This document shows positions 25,982 to 34,146 of a DNA stretch of 64,000 bases, piece after piece. Origin of the DNA: Bradyrhizobium sp. dw_411 (GTDB lineage Bacteria > Pseudomonadota > Alphaproteobacteria > Rhizobiales > Xanthobacteraceae); NCBI RefSeq assembly GCF_018449695.1, contig NZ_JAAVUY010000007.1, positions 62,001 through 126,000 of the forward strand, written 5' to 3'. Made by a program: the position numbers and the translations under genes. Numbering within the stretch: the stretch's first letter is position 1; every line of letters starts with the position of its first letter. Below the pieces are notes generated by a model. The model was given only the letters and a program-made list of their open reading frames with translations, was not told where the DNA came from and searched no databases.

Positions 25982-26545
25982 ATGCCCGATGCTATCGACC
26001 TCCTGAAAATCCGCCGCTCGGTAAAACCGCGCGAGATGAGCGGTCCCGGCCCCTCGCCGGCCGAGTTGGAAACCATCCTGACGATCGGCGCGCGGGTGCC
26101 CGATCATGGCAAGCTGACGCCGTGGCGCTTTATCGTATTCGAGGGCGATGCACGGGCGCGCGCCGGCGAGGTGATCGCGCAGGTCTTCGCGAAGAAAAAT
26201 CCGGCAGCATCGGCGGACGAGATCGAGATCGAAAAGCGCCGGATGATGGATGCGCCGCTGGTGATCGCGGTGGTAAGTTTCACCAAACCGCACCCCAAAG
26301 TGCCGCCGTGGGAACAGGAATTGTCCGCGGGCGCCAGCGCGATGAATCTCGTCACTGCCGCGACCGCGCTCGGGTACGGCGCCAACTGGCTGACCGGCTG
26401 GTTCGCCTTCGATCGCGACGTGCTGACGGGCCTCGGCTTGAAGCCCGAGGAAAAGCTCGCCGGTTTCATCCATATCGGCACGATCTCGAAGCCGAACGAG
26501 GACCGCCCGCGCCCGGTGTTATCGGATATCGTGACGCGGTTTTAA
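25982..26545 (+). CDS. Nitroreductase family protein (YdjA-like)
   Basis: 187-aa FMN-dependent nitroreductase of the short YdjA/TdsD type. FMN contacts are visible: KIRRSVKPREMSGPGP at the start (RRS phosphate site), ARVPDHGKLTPWRFIVFEG, and the C-terminal IHIGTISKPNEDRPRP. It should reduce nitro or quinone compounds with NAD(P)H as a cytoplasmic dimer; true substrate unknown. The ATG at 25982 was chosen over an upstream one that would add 22 unrelated residues. It lies 92 bp after thrS, same strand. Confidence 0.88.
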   Translation: MPDAIDLLKIRRSVKPREMSGPGPSPAELETILTIGARVPDHGKLTPWRFIVFEGDARARAGEVIAQVFAKKNPAASADEIEIEKRRMMDAPLVIAVVSFTKPHPKVPPWEQELSAGASAMNLVTAATALGYGANWLTGWFAFDRDVLTGLGLKPEEKLAGFIHIGTISKPNEDRPRPVLSDIVTRF

Positions 26546-26554
26546 CCTCCCCCG

Positions 26555-26840
26555 TCCTCATCCTGAGAGCCTGACTGATAATTCGCAGGAGCCACCGTGT
26601 GTGGCTTTAAGTACCGGTTCCCGCGTAACTTTAGAATCGATTAGCGTGTGGTTCTGAAATTTTAGAATCAAGAGAAGCGAAGCCAAATCGACTGCCGCAG
26701 GACAAAAATGCCAAAGTGCGGCCGTCCTGCGAATTATGAGTCAGACTCTGAGGAGCGGCCCGTTGGCCGCGTCTCGAAGGATGTGCAGCAGTGGGGCCTC
26801 ATGGTTCGAGACGGCGCAAGAGCGCCTCCTCACCATGAGG
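26555..26840. repeat. Dispersed repeat family E, copy 3, interrupted by a MITE-like element
   Basis: Left piece CCTCATCCTGAG (26556-26567) and right piece from CTGAGGAGCGGCCCG to CTCCTCACCATGAGG (26748-26840). Removing the insert and one CTGAG rebuilds CCTCATCCTGAGGAGCGG, the usual start of this element. The 24-bp end at 26817-26840 is identical to that of copy 2 (29795-29818). Confidence 0.8.
26568..26747. mobile_element. 180-bp MITE-like element with 23-bp terminal inverted repeats
   Basis: The ends are AGCCTGACTGATAATTCGC plus AGGA on the left and, inverted, AGTCTGACTCATAATTCGC plus AGGA on the right: 23 bp with two mismatches (26568-26590 and 26725-26747). CTGAG flanks both sides (26563-26567 and 26748-26752), consistent with a 5-bp target duplication. 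The interior has no coding capacity; it holds a small GCCAC/GTGGC hairpin and two TTTAGAATC copies. It is a non-autonomous element; the outer CTGACT resembles ends of some IS4-family elements, but the parent is unknown. Confidence 0.8.
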
Positions 26841-26869
26841 GATTATGCAGCCGCGCCGACCTCACGGCC

Positions 26870-29380
26870 TCACGCCGCCTGCGACGCACGCCGGCCGAAC
26901 TTCGCGAGCAGCGCCTGAACTTCGGCTGCAGGTTTCGCCGCGCTGAACAGGAAACCCTGCACCTCATTGCAGCCTTCGGCGCGCAGCCAGTCGAGCTGGC
27001 CCATGGTTTCCACGCCCTCCGCCGTGGTCGTGATGTTCAGGCTGCGGCCCAAACCTGAGATCGCCCGCACGATCGCGACGCAATCGGATCGCTCCGCGAT
27101 GTCCTTGATGAAGGAGCGATCGATCTTGATCTTGTCGAACGGGAAACTTCTGAGATAGCTGAGGCTCGAGTAGCCCGTCCCGAAATCGTCCATCGAGATC
27201 GAGACGCCGAGTTCGCGCAACTGATGCAGGATCGCCAGATTGGCTTCGGTCTCCGCCAGGAACAGCGATTCGGTGATTTCAAGTTCGAGCCGCAACGGTG
27301 ACAGGCCGGAATGCGCCAGCGCCGAGATCACGACCTGGACCAGATTGCGGCTGCGGAACTGCACCGGTGAGAGATTGACCGCAACCTTGACGTCGTCAGG
27401 CCATTTCGCGGCTTCGGTGCAAGCCTCACGCAACACCCATTCGCCCAGCGCCACGATCAAGCCGATATCCTCGGCGACCGGAATGAAATCCGCCGGCGAG
27501 ATCATGCCCTTTTCGGGATGCCGCCAGCGCAGCAGCGATTCAAAGCCGCTGATCCGGTCCGCCGCGATGTCCACCAGCGGCTGGTAATGAAGCTCGAACT
27601 CGCCATTGCTGAAGGCGCGGCGCAGGTCCAGTTCCATGTCGCGGCGCTTTTGCGCCAGCCGGTCCATCTCGCGTTCGAAGAAACGATGCACACCACCGCC
27701 GTCCGACTTTGCCCGGTACAGCGCCATGTCGGCGTTGCGCATCAATTCCTCCGACGTCGTGCCGTCGCCGGGCGACAGTGCGATGCCGATGCTGGCGCCG
27801 ATCACCACCTCGATGCCGTCGATATCGTAATTGGCGCTTAAGGCCTGGATCAGCCGGTTCGCCTGATCGCTCACCTCGTTCGGCGAAACTTCCGATGTCA
27901 GGATGATCGCGAACTCGTCACCGCCGAGCCGGGCAGCGAGGTTGTTGCCGCGAATCTCGGAGCGCAAACGATCGGCCACCGCCTTGAGCAGGCGATCTCC
28001 CATCGGATGACCGAAGGAATCGTTGACGTTCTTGAACAGATCGAGATCGACGCACAAGACCGCAACACGCTTGTTGCCGGACTGGCTCTGATCGAGCGCC
28101 TGCTTGAGGCGTTGCTGATAGAGTTCACGGTTCGGCAGGTTGGTCAGGCCGTCATGATGCGCCATGTGGGCGATCCGGGCCTCGGCCTTGTGCCGCTCGG
28201 TGATATCGACCACCGCGACCAGATAACCGTCGCGTCCGTCGAACATGACGCGCCGCCCGAAGGTCAACACATGGATCTCGCTGCCGTCGGCCTTGATGTG
28301 CCGCCAGTTGCGGCTGGAATGATAGGCATCGCCGATCTGCTGCAGCGCCTCGGAATGGGTGACCCATTCGTCCTGCGGCCAGATTTCCTGCAGCTTCATG
28401 CGCAGGAAGGTCGCGCGGCTATAGCCGTAATGCTGCACGGCCGCGTCGTTGACGCTGAGAAATCCGGTGGTCTCGGCGTCGAACACCCACATCGGCATCG
28501 GGTTGTTGTCGAACAATAACCGGAACGACGACTCGCGCCGCTTGAGCGAGGTGACGTCGGACACCGTCAGCGACAGAATGTCGCCAAACGCATTCGCGCC
28601 CAGTTTCAGGTTGCGATCGTCGCTGTCGATCTCGAACTGATCGCGGTTGCCGGTCCTGATCACCTCGAACAGCCGTGCGAGGACCTCCGGCGCGCATAAC
28701 AGATTGTCGCCCGCACTGAGCCGGCGCCACAACAGACCGGTTGACGGTACTTTAAGCAACCGCGACGCGCCCTGATTGTGATGAACGATCTGGAAATCGA
28801 ACGGCTGGCCGTCGGAATCGCGGATCGCCGCCAGCGACAGCACGCCTTCATCGGTGGTGGCAAAAATCGCATCCAGCAGATTATATTGCGCGGCTCGCTC
28901 GTTGATATAGATGCCGATCAGCGTGCCGCCCCAGCGCGACGACGTCGGCAACGCCAGCACGTCGTAGGTCTGCACCAGACCGTCACGCACGGAATGGGCC
29001 ACCGCAAGATGCGGACGGCCGCTCGAAAGCGCATTGGCTGCGGCTTCGCCCAGCGCAGTGGCGCAATCGGGCGACAGCGCGCTCAGCGGAATGTCCCAGC
29101 GGTCGTCGTCCAGCCATTTCTGGACGTAGCGACCGGTGCGCGAGATTTCGAACGCCTGATTATTTTCCTTGATCAGGGCGATATGATCGGCGAGCCGGCC
29201 AAGGCTTCCCAGCATCACATCTTCATAGCGGGGCAGTGTGTCGCCGGGCCGCAATGCCGCCTGCCATTTACGCTGCAGGATCGGGACATCATCGAACATG
29301 TCAGAGTGAAGTTTTCCCGAAGATCTCTTCACAGCATCCTTGGCACCACTCTCGGCAGTGCTCCTGGCAACAACAACCAT
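26870..29380 (-). CDS. PAS-GGDEF-EAL cyclic-di-GMP signalling protein
   Basis: About 836 aa. An N-terminal sensory part (to about 270) is followed by a PAS domain (FRLLFDNNPMPMWVFDAETT; ends in VVDITERHKAEARI), a GGDEF domain with intact RLGGDEFAII and a DGLTNLPNR entry, and an EAL domain. The EAL signature reads FESLLRW (Ala to Ser), yet NLSPVQFR, ELEITESLF, DDFGTGYSSL, KIDRSFI and EGVET are present, so phosphodiesterase activity is likely retained. It should make and/or break c-di-GMP in the cytoplasm. Start uncertain: 29380 has GGGGA upstream; 29299 (MFDDVPILQ) is possible. Confidence 0.9.
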   Translation of the reverse strand: MVVVARSTAESGAKDAVKRSSGKLHSDMFDDVPILQRKWQAALRPGDTLPRYEDVMLGSLGRLADHIALIKENNQAFEISRTGRYVQKWLDDDRWDIPLSALSPDCATALGEAAANALSSGRPHLAVAHSVRDGLVQTYDVLALPTSSRWGGTLIGIYINERAAQYNLLDAIFATTDEGVLSLAAIRDSDGQPFDFQIVHHNQGASRLLKVPSTGLLWRRLSAGDNLLCAPEVLARLFEVIRTGNRDQFEIDSDDRNLKLGANAFGDILSLTVSDVTSLKRRESSFRLLFDNNPMPMWVFDAETTGFLSVNDAAVQHYGYSRATFLRMKLQEIWPQDEWVTHSEALQQIGDAYHSSRNWRHIKADGSEIHVLTFGRRVMFDGRDGYLVAVVDITERHKAEARIAHMAHHDGLTNLPNRELYQQRLKQALDQSQSGNKRVAVLCVDLDLFKNVNDSFGHPMGDRLLKAVADRLRSEIRGNNLAARLGGDEFAIILTSEVSPNEVSDQANRLIQALSANYDIDGIEVVIGASIGIALSPGDGTTSEELMRNADMALYRAKSDGGGVHRFFEREMDRLAQKRRDMELDLRRAFSNGEFELHYQPLVDIAADRISGFESLLRWRHPEKGMISPADFIPVAEDIGLIVALGEWVLREACTEAAKWPDDVKVAVNLSPVQFRSRNLVQVVISALAHSGLSPLRLELEITESLFLAETEANLAILHQLRELGVSISMDDFGTGYSSLSYLRSFPFDKIKIDRSFIKDIAERSDCVAIVRAISGLGRSLNITTTAEGVETMGQLDWLRAEGCNEVQGFLFSAAKPAAEVQALLAKFGRRASQAA

Positions 29381-29573
29381 GACATTCCCCGCAACGCAGC
29401 ATCCCACTGCATCCAACGCAGCCGGACTTTAATGCGGTGTAAAAATTTTTCGGATGGTGCGATGATCCGGCCAATATAAAACTTTAAAGTCGCGCGATGG
29501 TTAGTGCGCATTAGCGACTATGACAGTTGTGTGTAGGATTTATTTTCCGGCCTTACACACCGCCCTCATGAGC

Positions 29574-29666
29574 GGCCTCTTGGCCGCGTCTCGAAAGATG
29601 GCCGCGAGTCCCGATGCCGCCCATCCTTCGAGACGCATCGCTTGAGCGATGCTCCTCAGGATGAGG
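29574..29666. repeat. Dispersed palindromic repeat, family E, copy 1
   Basis: Runs from CCTCATGAGCGGCCTCTTGG to GCTCCTCAGGATGAGG; inner arms GCGTCTCGAAAGATGG and CCATCCTTCGAGACGC are nearly complementary. Shares TTGGCCGCGTCTCGAA with copy 3. Confidence 0.7.
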
Positions 29667-29710
29667 TCGGCGCCAGCTTCGCGGCCTCTCAGGACGGAGT
29701 TTTGTTAGAC

Positions 29711-29818
29711 CCTCATGCTGAGGAGCGCGGCGAAAGCCGTGCGTCTCGAAGCACGAAGCCACAGACCTTGAAGCCGTCCTTCTTCGAGAGTGTCCAAGAG
29801 CGCCTCCTCACCATGAGG
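29711..29818. repeat. Dispersed palindromic repeat, family E, copy 2
   Basis: Starts CCTCATGCTGAGGAGCGCG and ends AAGAGCGCCTCCTCACCATG AGG; the ends are complementary. Lies directly before the stop codon of the convergent gene at 29829. Confidence 0.7.
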
Positions 29819-29828
29819 ACCGTCCGAA

Positions 29829-30905
29829 TCAGCGCGCGACAACCTCGACTTCGCCGTCGACGCCGTTGACGACGTTGAACGGCCGCTCGTAGACCTTGCC
29901 CTCGTTCTTGGCGATGGCGCGGTATTCGCCCTCCGACAGCACGACGCGGGGGAATGCGCCGATCGATTCCTTGATGACGTCGCCGCCCGGCGTGATCACC
30001 GACCATGCGGTGTTGGCCAGGGCTTCGCCTCCCCTGTCGCTGACCAGCTTCAGGGTAATGACCGCCGCGCGGTGGGTGATGATCACATCGGTCAGCTTGC
30101 CGGCCTGAACGCGGATATCCGAGCGCACCACGGAATTGGCGTCGCCATAGTTGGAGATGATGTAATAGGTCCCCTCCGGCAGCAGCGCGACATCGCCGGC
30201 GGCGACGTTAGGCACCAGCGAGGCGCGCTCAGCGGTTTCAAACTGGCTGCCCTTGTAGATCGCGAACGAAATCTGGTTTTGCGGAATCCGCGAGGTGCCG
30301 ACCCGGCCTTCGATCCGCAGGCCGCCGGCCGGCAGCAGGAAGGATTCGCGATCGGTCTCGGCCTTCAACGTCACCGGCCGCACCGCGCTGACCAGTCCGA
30401 GCGCGACATGCACCACGTAATTGCCGGGCGGCAGCACGATGTTGGGCGTAGCACCCCGGTCCTCGCGGATCAGCTTGAAGGTGCCGCTTTCGTCCGGCCG
30501 GTCCGAGAACACCCGCCACACCAGCCCGTTGTTGATGACCGGCAGGTCCTTGCCGTAACGCGCCGTCAGCGCCAGCACGGCCTGGCCGGGCGCGGCAGTG
30601 CCGAGAGGTGCAAGGGCGGCGGGCGGCACGGCCGCGATCGAGGGTGGCGGCGGAGGTTGCGTCACCGGCGCGGGCAGACTGGGTATCGATGCCGGGCCGG
30701 ATGGCGGGGCGAGATTCATCGCCGGGCCAGCCGGGGCTTCCGGGACCGAAGCCGGCGGCACCGGTGGCGGCCGGTCGGTGAACATCTGCGCCGAGACGGA
30801 AACCGGCAGAACCAGCGTCACGACGAGCGCGGCAGCGATCACAATCGCTGCAAGCGGGCGTCCGATCCCCGGGGAGCCGTTGGTGCCGTCACGTCCGATC
30901 ATCAT
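29829..30905 (-). CDS. Exported proline-rich protein with beta-sandwich-like repeats
   Basis: 358 aa. An N-terminal helix (LAAIVIAAALVVTLVLPVSVS) is a signal peptide or anchor, followed by a 60-residue Pro/Ala-rich linker (about 45-105). The C-terminal 250 residues show repeating beta-rich modules of the form LPPGNYVVHVALG, LLPEGTYYIISNYGD and LSEGEYRAIAKNEGK, each like a carboxypeptidase-regulatory or Big-type sandwich. This suggests a periplasmic or surface scaffold; no enzymatic motif is seen. I recall conserved homologues in Bradyrhizobium without known role. Confidence 0.7.
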   Translation of the reverse strand: MMIGRDGTNGSPGIGRPLAAIVIAAALVVTLVLPVSVSAQMFTDRPPPVPPASVPEAPAGPAMNLAPPSGPASIPSLPAPVTQPPPPPSIAAVPPAALAPLGTAAPGQAVLALTARYGKDLPVINNGLVWRVFSDRPDESGTFKLIREDRGATPNIVLPPGNYVVHVALGLVSAVRPVTLKAETDRESFLLPAGGLRIEGRVGTSRIPQNQISFAIYKGSQFETAERASLVPNVAAGDVALLPEGTYYIISNYGDANSVVRSDIRVQAGKLTDVIITHRAAVITLKLVSDRGGEALANTAWSVITPGGDVIKESIGAFPRVVLSEGEYRAIAKNEGKVYERPFNVVNGVDGEVEVVAR

Positions 30906-31135
30906 GACGCATGCTTTTCACTGAAAACGCGGCAAATTCAAGCCTCCATGACACCCTGGAAGCCTCCGGGGAACCGGTGACCCGCCCGGGCGTTGCTCCC
31001 GGGAAGCGACCTCCCGTCACAATCTCTCCCCCACAGCGGCATAAACCATGCTCGCGGCAGATTCTGGCGGCTTCGGGCCGTTGCGGATAGGCTTGAATTT
31101 GGGGTTGGGTTTCGGCCTCCCGGGAGATTGCTTCG

Positions 31136-32170
31136 GTGCTGGATAGTTTGATGGGGCGAGGCCAGAACGGCTCCAATGGCAGCAACAGAGTGGGGCTCGG
31201 CAGTGTCCGGCGGCCGGTGATCGGGCTGGCGCTCGGTGGCGGGGCCGCCCGTGGATTCGCCCATATCGGTATCATCAGGGCTCTCATTGCGCATGGCATC
31301 GTCCCCAACGTCGTGGTCGGTACCTCGATCGGCGCCGTGGTCGGGGGAGCTTATGCCGCAGGCCAGCTCGATACGCTGGAGGACTGGGCGCGCAGCCTGC
31401 AGCCGCGCAATATCCTGGGCTATCTGGATATCCGCCTCAACGGCTCTGGCCTGATCGGTGGCGACAAGCTCGCCACCCAGCTCGAGGCCGCCCTCGGCCA
31501 GACCATGATCGAAGACCTGCCGCTGAAATTTGCGACCGTGGCCACTGAAGTCCGCACCGGCCACGAGATCTGGCTGACCCATGGCCGCATCGTCAATGCG
31601 ATGCGCGCCTCCTATGCGCTGCCCGGGATATTCGCGCCGGTGCTGGCGGGCGACCGCTGGCTGGTCGACGGCGCGCTGGTCAATCCGGTGCCGGTGTCGG
31701 CTGCGCGCGCGATGGGCGCGGAGATCGTCATCGCCGCCAATCTCTCAAGCGACGTGTTCACCCACAGCACCACGATCTATTCCCACGGCGCATCAACCGC
31801 CGTGCCGGAGATCCCGATCGAACCTTTGCCGCCGAAACGCGGCTTGGGCCGCCTGTTCTCTGCGGAGCGCACCGTGAAGCGCGAATTCTTCGGCGGCGGC
31901 GGACGGCCGGGCATCTCGACCGTGATGGTCGATGCCTTCAACATCATGCAGGACCGCATCACCCGCGCACGCCTCGCCGGCGATCCGCCCGACATGTTGA
32001 TCTCGCCCCGGGTCGGTCAGATCGGCTGGTTTGATTTTCACCGCGCCGACGATCTGATCGCGCACGGCCGGCGCGCCGCCGAGCGCGCCATCGTCTCGAT
32101 CCAGGAAGCGATCCATATCCTGGCGCCGGGCGCGGCCGAGCCGGACCCCACCATCGACAAGACGCCCTGA
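31136..32170 (+). CDS. Patatin-like phospholipase (RssA/YchK type)
   Basis: 344-aa acyl hydrolase of the patatin family. The oxyanion loop GLALGGGAARGFAHIG (34-40), nucleophile elbow VVGTSIGAVVGG (Ser64) and the catalytic dyad Asp in RWLVDGALVNPVPV are intact. A GTG start at 31136 follows CGGGAGA at good spacing; an ATG five codons in is the alternative. It has no signal peptide and is probably a cytoplasmic or membrane-associated phospholipase/esterase. The C-terminal 100 residues extend past the core and contain a VGQIGWFDFHRADDLI segment typical for the RssA group. Confidence 0.9.
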   Translation: MLDSLMGRGQNGSNGSNRVGLGSVRRPVIGLALGGGAARGFAHIGIIRALIAHGIVPNVVVGTSIGAVVGGAYAAGQLDTLEDWARSLQPRNILGYLDIRLNGSGLIGGDKLATQLEAALGQTMIEDLPLKFATVATEVRTGHEIWLTHGRIVNAMRASYALPGIFAPVLAGDRWLVDGALVNPVPVSAARAMGAEIVIAANLSSDVFTHSTTIYSHGASTAVPEIPIEPLPPKRGLGRLFSAERTVKREFFGGGGRPGISTVMVDAFNIMQDRITRARLAGDPPDMLISPRVGQIGWFDFHRADDLIAHGRRAAERAIVSIQEAIHILAPGAAEPDPTIDKTP

Positions 32171-32216
32171 TCCCGAGACGCCTGATCCCGAAAGGAATCC
32201 TTGATTTCGAGAGAAA

Positions 32217-32645
32217 TCAGGCGGTCTTGATATATTCGCGCAGCGCTTCCTGCTCGTGCTCGTATTCGCGCACGCGCCATTTGACGATGTCGCCGATCGA
32301 AATCAGGCCGACCACCCGCTCGCCATCGAGCACCGGCAGATGCCTGAACTTTCCATCCGTCATCATTTCCATGATCGCGCCGACCGTGTCGTTCTGCTTG
32401 CAACTGATGACCTTGCGGGTCATCACGGCGCTGACCGGCTCGTCGAGCACCGCGGCGCCGCGTTCGCCAAGCACACGCACGATGTCGCGCTCCGACAGGA
32501 TGCCTTCGATGCGGCCCTTGCTCATCGCCAGCACGGCGCCGATCTTGCGTTCCGCCAAAACCTTGATGGCGACGGAAAGTTTGGCGTCCGGCTCGACGCT
32601 CTGGATCTGATGACCTTTGGAATCGAGGATGGCTCGTACCGTCAT
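32217..32645 (-). CDS. CBS-domain protein
   Basis: 142-aa protein consisting of one Bateman module (two CBS domains, about residues 8-62 and 72-130), recognisable by VKAL-type KVLAERKIGAVLAMSKGRIEGILSERD and GKFRHLPVLDGERVVGLISIGDIVK. Such stand-alone pairs bind adenosine nucleotides or NAD derivatives and often sense energy state. The ATG at 32645 follows CAGGGAGA. It converges on the patatin gene and is upstream-separated by about 220 bp from the rhomboid gene. Confidence 0.88.
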   Translation of the reverse strand: MTVRAILDSKGHQIQSVEPDAKLSVAIKVLAERKIGAVLAMSKGRIEGILSERDIVRVLGERGAAVLDEPVSAVMTRKVISCKQNDTVGAIMEMMTDGKFRHLPVLDGERVVGLISIGDIVKWRVREYEHEQEALREYIKTA

Positions 32646-32862
32646 TGTCGTCTCCCTGAAGCCAATCACGCCCTTGAGCGAGCGCGTTCTTGTTTCACTT
32701 TAGAGTCTTCAATCAACAGTTCAGCGTCAGCTTGGTTGCAGACGCATTCGTCGCAGGCGCATTCACTTGAGCACGGCTTGCCGCGGCGCATAGGCGGCTC
32801 ACACCGTGCCGCATCATGAGGGGATGATGAATGAAATCGCCCTGCGCCGCAAGCTGAGGGAT

Positions 32863-33672
32863 TCAACCGTTGTTCGATACATCCCGCGACGACGCATCTG
32901 CAGCATAGGGCGCTGCGCGCGGAACCGGATCGAACAATGCAAACAGCAACAGACCGGCGAGAAAACCGCCGATATGCGCCTGCCAGGCAACGCTGGCGCC
33001 GTCGGCGCCGATCGCAATCGATCCGACGCCGAAGATGATATTGACCGCAAACCAGACGCCGAGAAAGCCCAGCACGCGGCCGTTGCGCAATGCCCGCATC
33101 AGCGACAGCGCCGGCACCTTGGCCGCCGCATCGGCGTCGCCGCGATTGAACGACAGGAAGCTGCCTCGTACAAAGGCAAACCGCATCGCGGCCGCCATGG
33201 CGCCCGAGACCGACGCCGACGCGCCGATCATCGGCGCCAGCGCATGCTCATGGGTGACGAGATGCGCCAGCGCACCCGCCGCGGCCGTCACCGCCATGAA
33301 CAGGAAAAACCGGACCGCGCCAAAACGCCGCGCCAGCGCGCTGCCGAACGGCAGCAGCCACAGCACATTGAACCCGATATGGCTGAGATTGACGTGCAGC
33401 AGCGAGTAAGTCACGAAGGTCCAGACCTTGGCGCCCTCGCCGCCGGGAAAGTCGATCGCCAGCAGCGTCGAATCGTAGCGCTTCGGAATGAAGCCGAAGA
33501 CGTCGATGGTCCAGTTTTCCAGATCCACCGGCAGCAGCACCCGCAGGTGAAAAAACGCCAACAGCAGGACATAGGCGGTCAGGGCGCCGGGCAGCGTCAG
33601 GATCGGCTCACGCGGCGGCGCCGGCTGCAGTTCCGGCGGGGCTTCTGGGGCGGATTCCGGTGGAAATTCCAA
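32863..33672 (-). CDS. Rhomboid-family intramembrane serine protease
   Basis: 269-aa membrane protease with about six transmembrane helices. Helix 2 has HVNLSHIGFNVLW, giving the His-x3-Asn motif, helix 4 the catalytic Ser in GASASVSG (GxSx variant), and helix 6 the catalytic His in WQAHIGGFLAG. The first 25 residues are Pro/Glu rich and cytoplasmic or periplasmic. It cleaves membrane-protein helices inside the bilayer; substrates are unknown. A terminator about 105 bp upstream on the same strand separates it from the small-RNA candidate. Confidence 0.9.
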   Translation of the reverse strand: MEFPPESAPEAPPELQPAPPREPILTLPGALTAYVLLLAFFHLRVLLPVDLENWTIDVFGFIPKRYDSTLLAIDFPGGEGAKVWTFVTYSLLHVNLSHIGFNVLWLLPFGSALARRFGAVRFFLFMAVTAAAGALAHLVTHEHALAPMIGASASVSGAMAAAMRFAFVRGSFLSFNRGDADAAAKVPALSLMRALRNGRVLGFLGVWFAVNIIFGVGSIAIGADGASVAWQAHIGGFLAGLLLFALFDPVPRAAPYAADASSRDVSNNG

Positions 33673-33774
33673 GGGTTCGAAGACCTTAATCGGCGGTTCA
33701 CGCGAGCGATGGCGCCCAATTAGGCGGCTTGGCGCTGCAGCGCAAGGACGGCATGGTCACAGATAGCCAAATGC

Positions 33775-33809
33775 CAAAGAAAAAGGGAGGCCGCTGAGAA
33801 CGGCCTCCC
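33775..33809 (-). terminator. Strong minus-strand intrinsic terminator
   Basis: Perfect 9-bp stem GGGAGGCCG/CGGCCTCCC (33785-33793 and 33801-33809) with a 7-nt loop, followed on the minus strand by CTTTTTCTTTGG. Confidence 0.85.
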
Positions 33810-33837
33810 TCGTCTTGCTGACCTTTCGCGCAGAGCC

Positions 33838-33863
33838 CCGGGTGACATCCCCACCCCTCCCCG
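33838..33863 (-). other. G-quadruplex motif, copy 1
   Basis: Minus strand reads GGGGAGGGGTGGGG, nine nucleotides, then GGGG: four runs of four G. The 19 bp 33845-33863 are identical to 46054-46072. Confidence 0.6.
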
Positions 33864-33982
33864 CGCGACGACCAAATCTGTTTGACGCCGCCTGTGTAAC
33901 CATCCGGCCGGGCCTGGAGAAACCCGGCGAGAGATCGAATGCGCAGACCATAACAGGCGTTCCACGAACGGAAACCCCATAG

Positions 33983-33997
33983 TTAATTTAACGTTAA
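33983..33997 (-). promoter_or_regulatory. CtrA-type box TTAA-N7-TTAA
   Basis: Exact match on both strands (spacer TTTAACG on plus). Read on the minus strand it is TTAA-N7-TTAACTAT, one base from the full TTAACCAT half, so it points to the small-RNA candidate; control of the PAS gene 150 bp away on the plus strand is the alternative. Confidence 0.6.
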
Positions 33998-34146
33998 CAG
34001 CGTAAAGGCGTGCGCTTCGGCCCGAAAACGCGCCGGCGGCATGGACGCTGCAAAGCTGGTCTTGCACAACAATCCAGGGAATGCGCGTGCGTGAAATCAG
34101 GACAGATGTGTCCTTTCACGCCGGGGCACTGGGGCAAGGCTGAACG

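Larger units (their letters stand above)
29381..29828. other. Repeat-rich intergenic region
   Basis: About 450 bp containing two family E repeats and, at about 29528-29562, a hairpin formed by TGTGTGTAGG and CCTTACACAC. AT-rich sequence near 29430-29500 probably carries the promoter of the GGDEF-EAL gene. No gene is seen. Confidence 0.5.
33775..33955 (-). ncRNA. Candidate small non-coding RNA
   Basis: No gene lies upstream on the minus strand within 470 bp, yet a strong intrinsic terminator ends here, so some transcript must begin in this gap. The stretch is GC-rich and structured, includes a hairpin CCGGGTTTCTCCAGGCCCGG (about 33908-33927) and the G-run motif. A CtrA-type box in minus orientation lies 28-45 bp beyond the left-hand limit chosen, with TATGGT as a possible -10. 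The 5' end is a guess; a 64-codon frame here is rejected because it runs through the terminator. Confidence 0.4.
33673..34146. other. Intergenic region with small-RNA candidate and CtrA-type box
   Basis: 474 bp with no credible protein gene on either strand. It contains a strong minus-strand terminator (33775-33809), a G-run motif (33838-33863 read on the minus strand) and an exact TTAA-N7-TTAA box (33983-33997). Confidence 0.6.

Noticed and set aside
32806..33723. 305-codon plus-strand frame opposite the rhomboid gene
   Set aside because: Arg/Gln/Asp-rich shadow with no motif; the rhomboid gene on the minus strand has all catalytic residues.
33757..33951. 64-codon minus-strand frame in the small-RNA region
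   Set aside because: It runs through the strong terminator hairpin and has no RBS, so a non-coding RNA is the better reading; conservation could overturn this.
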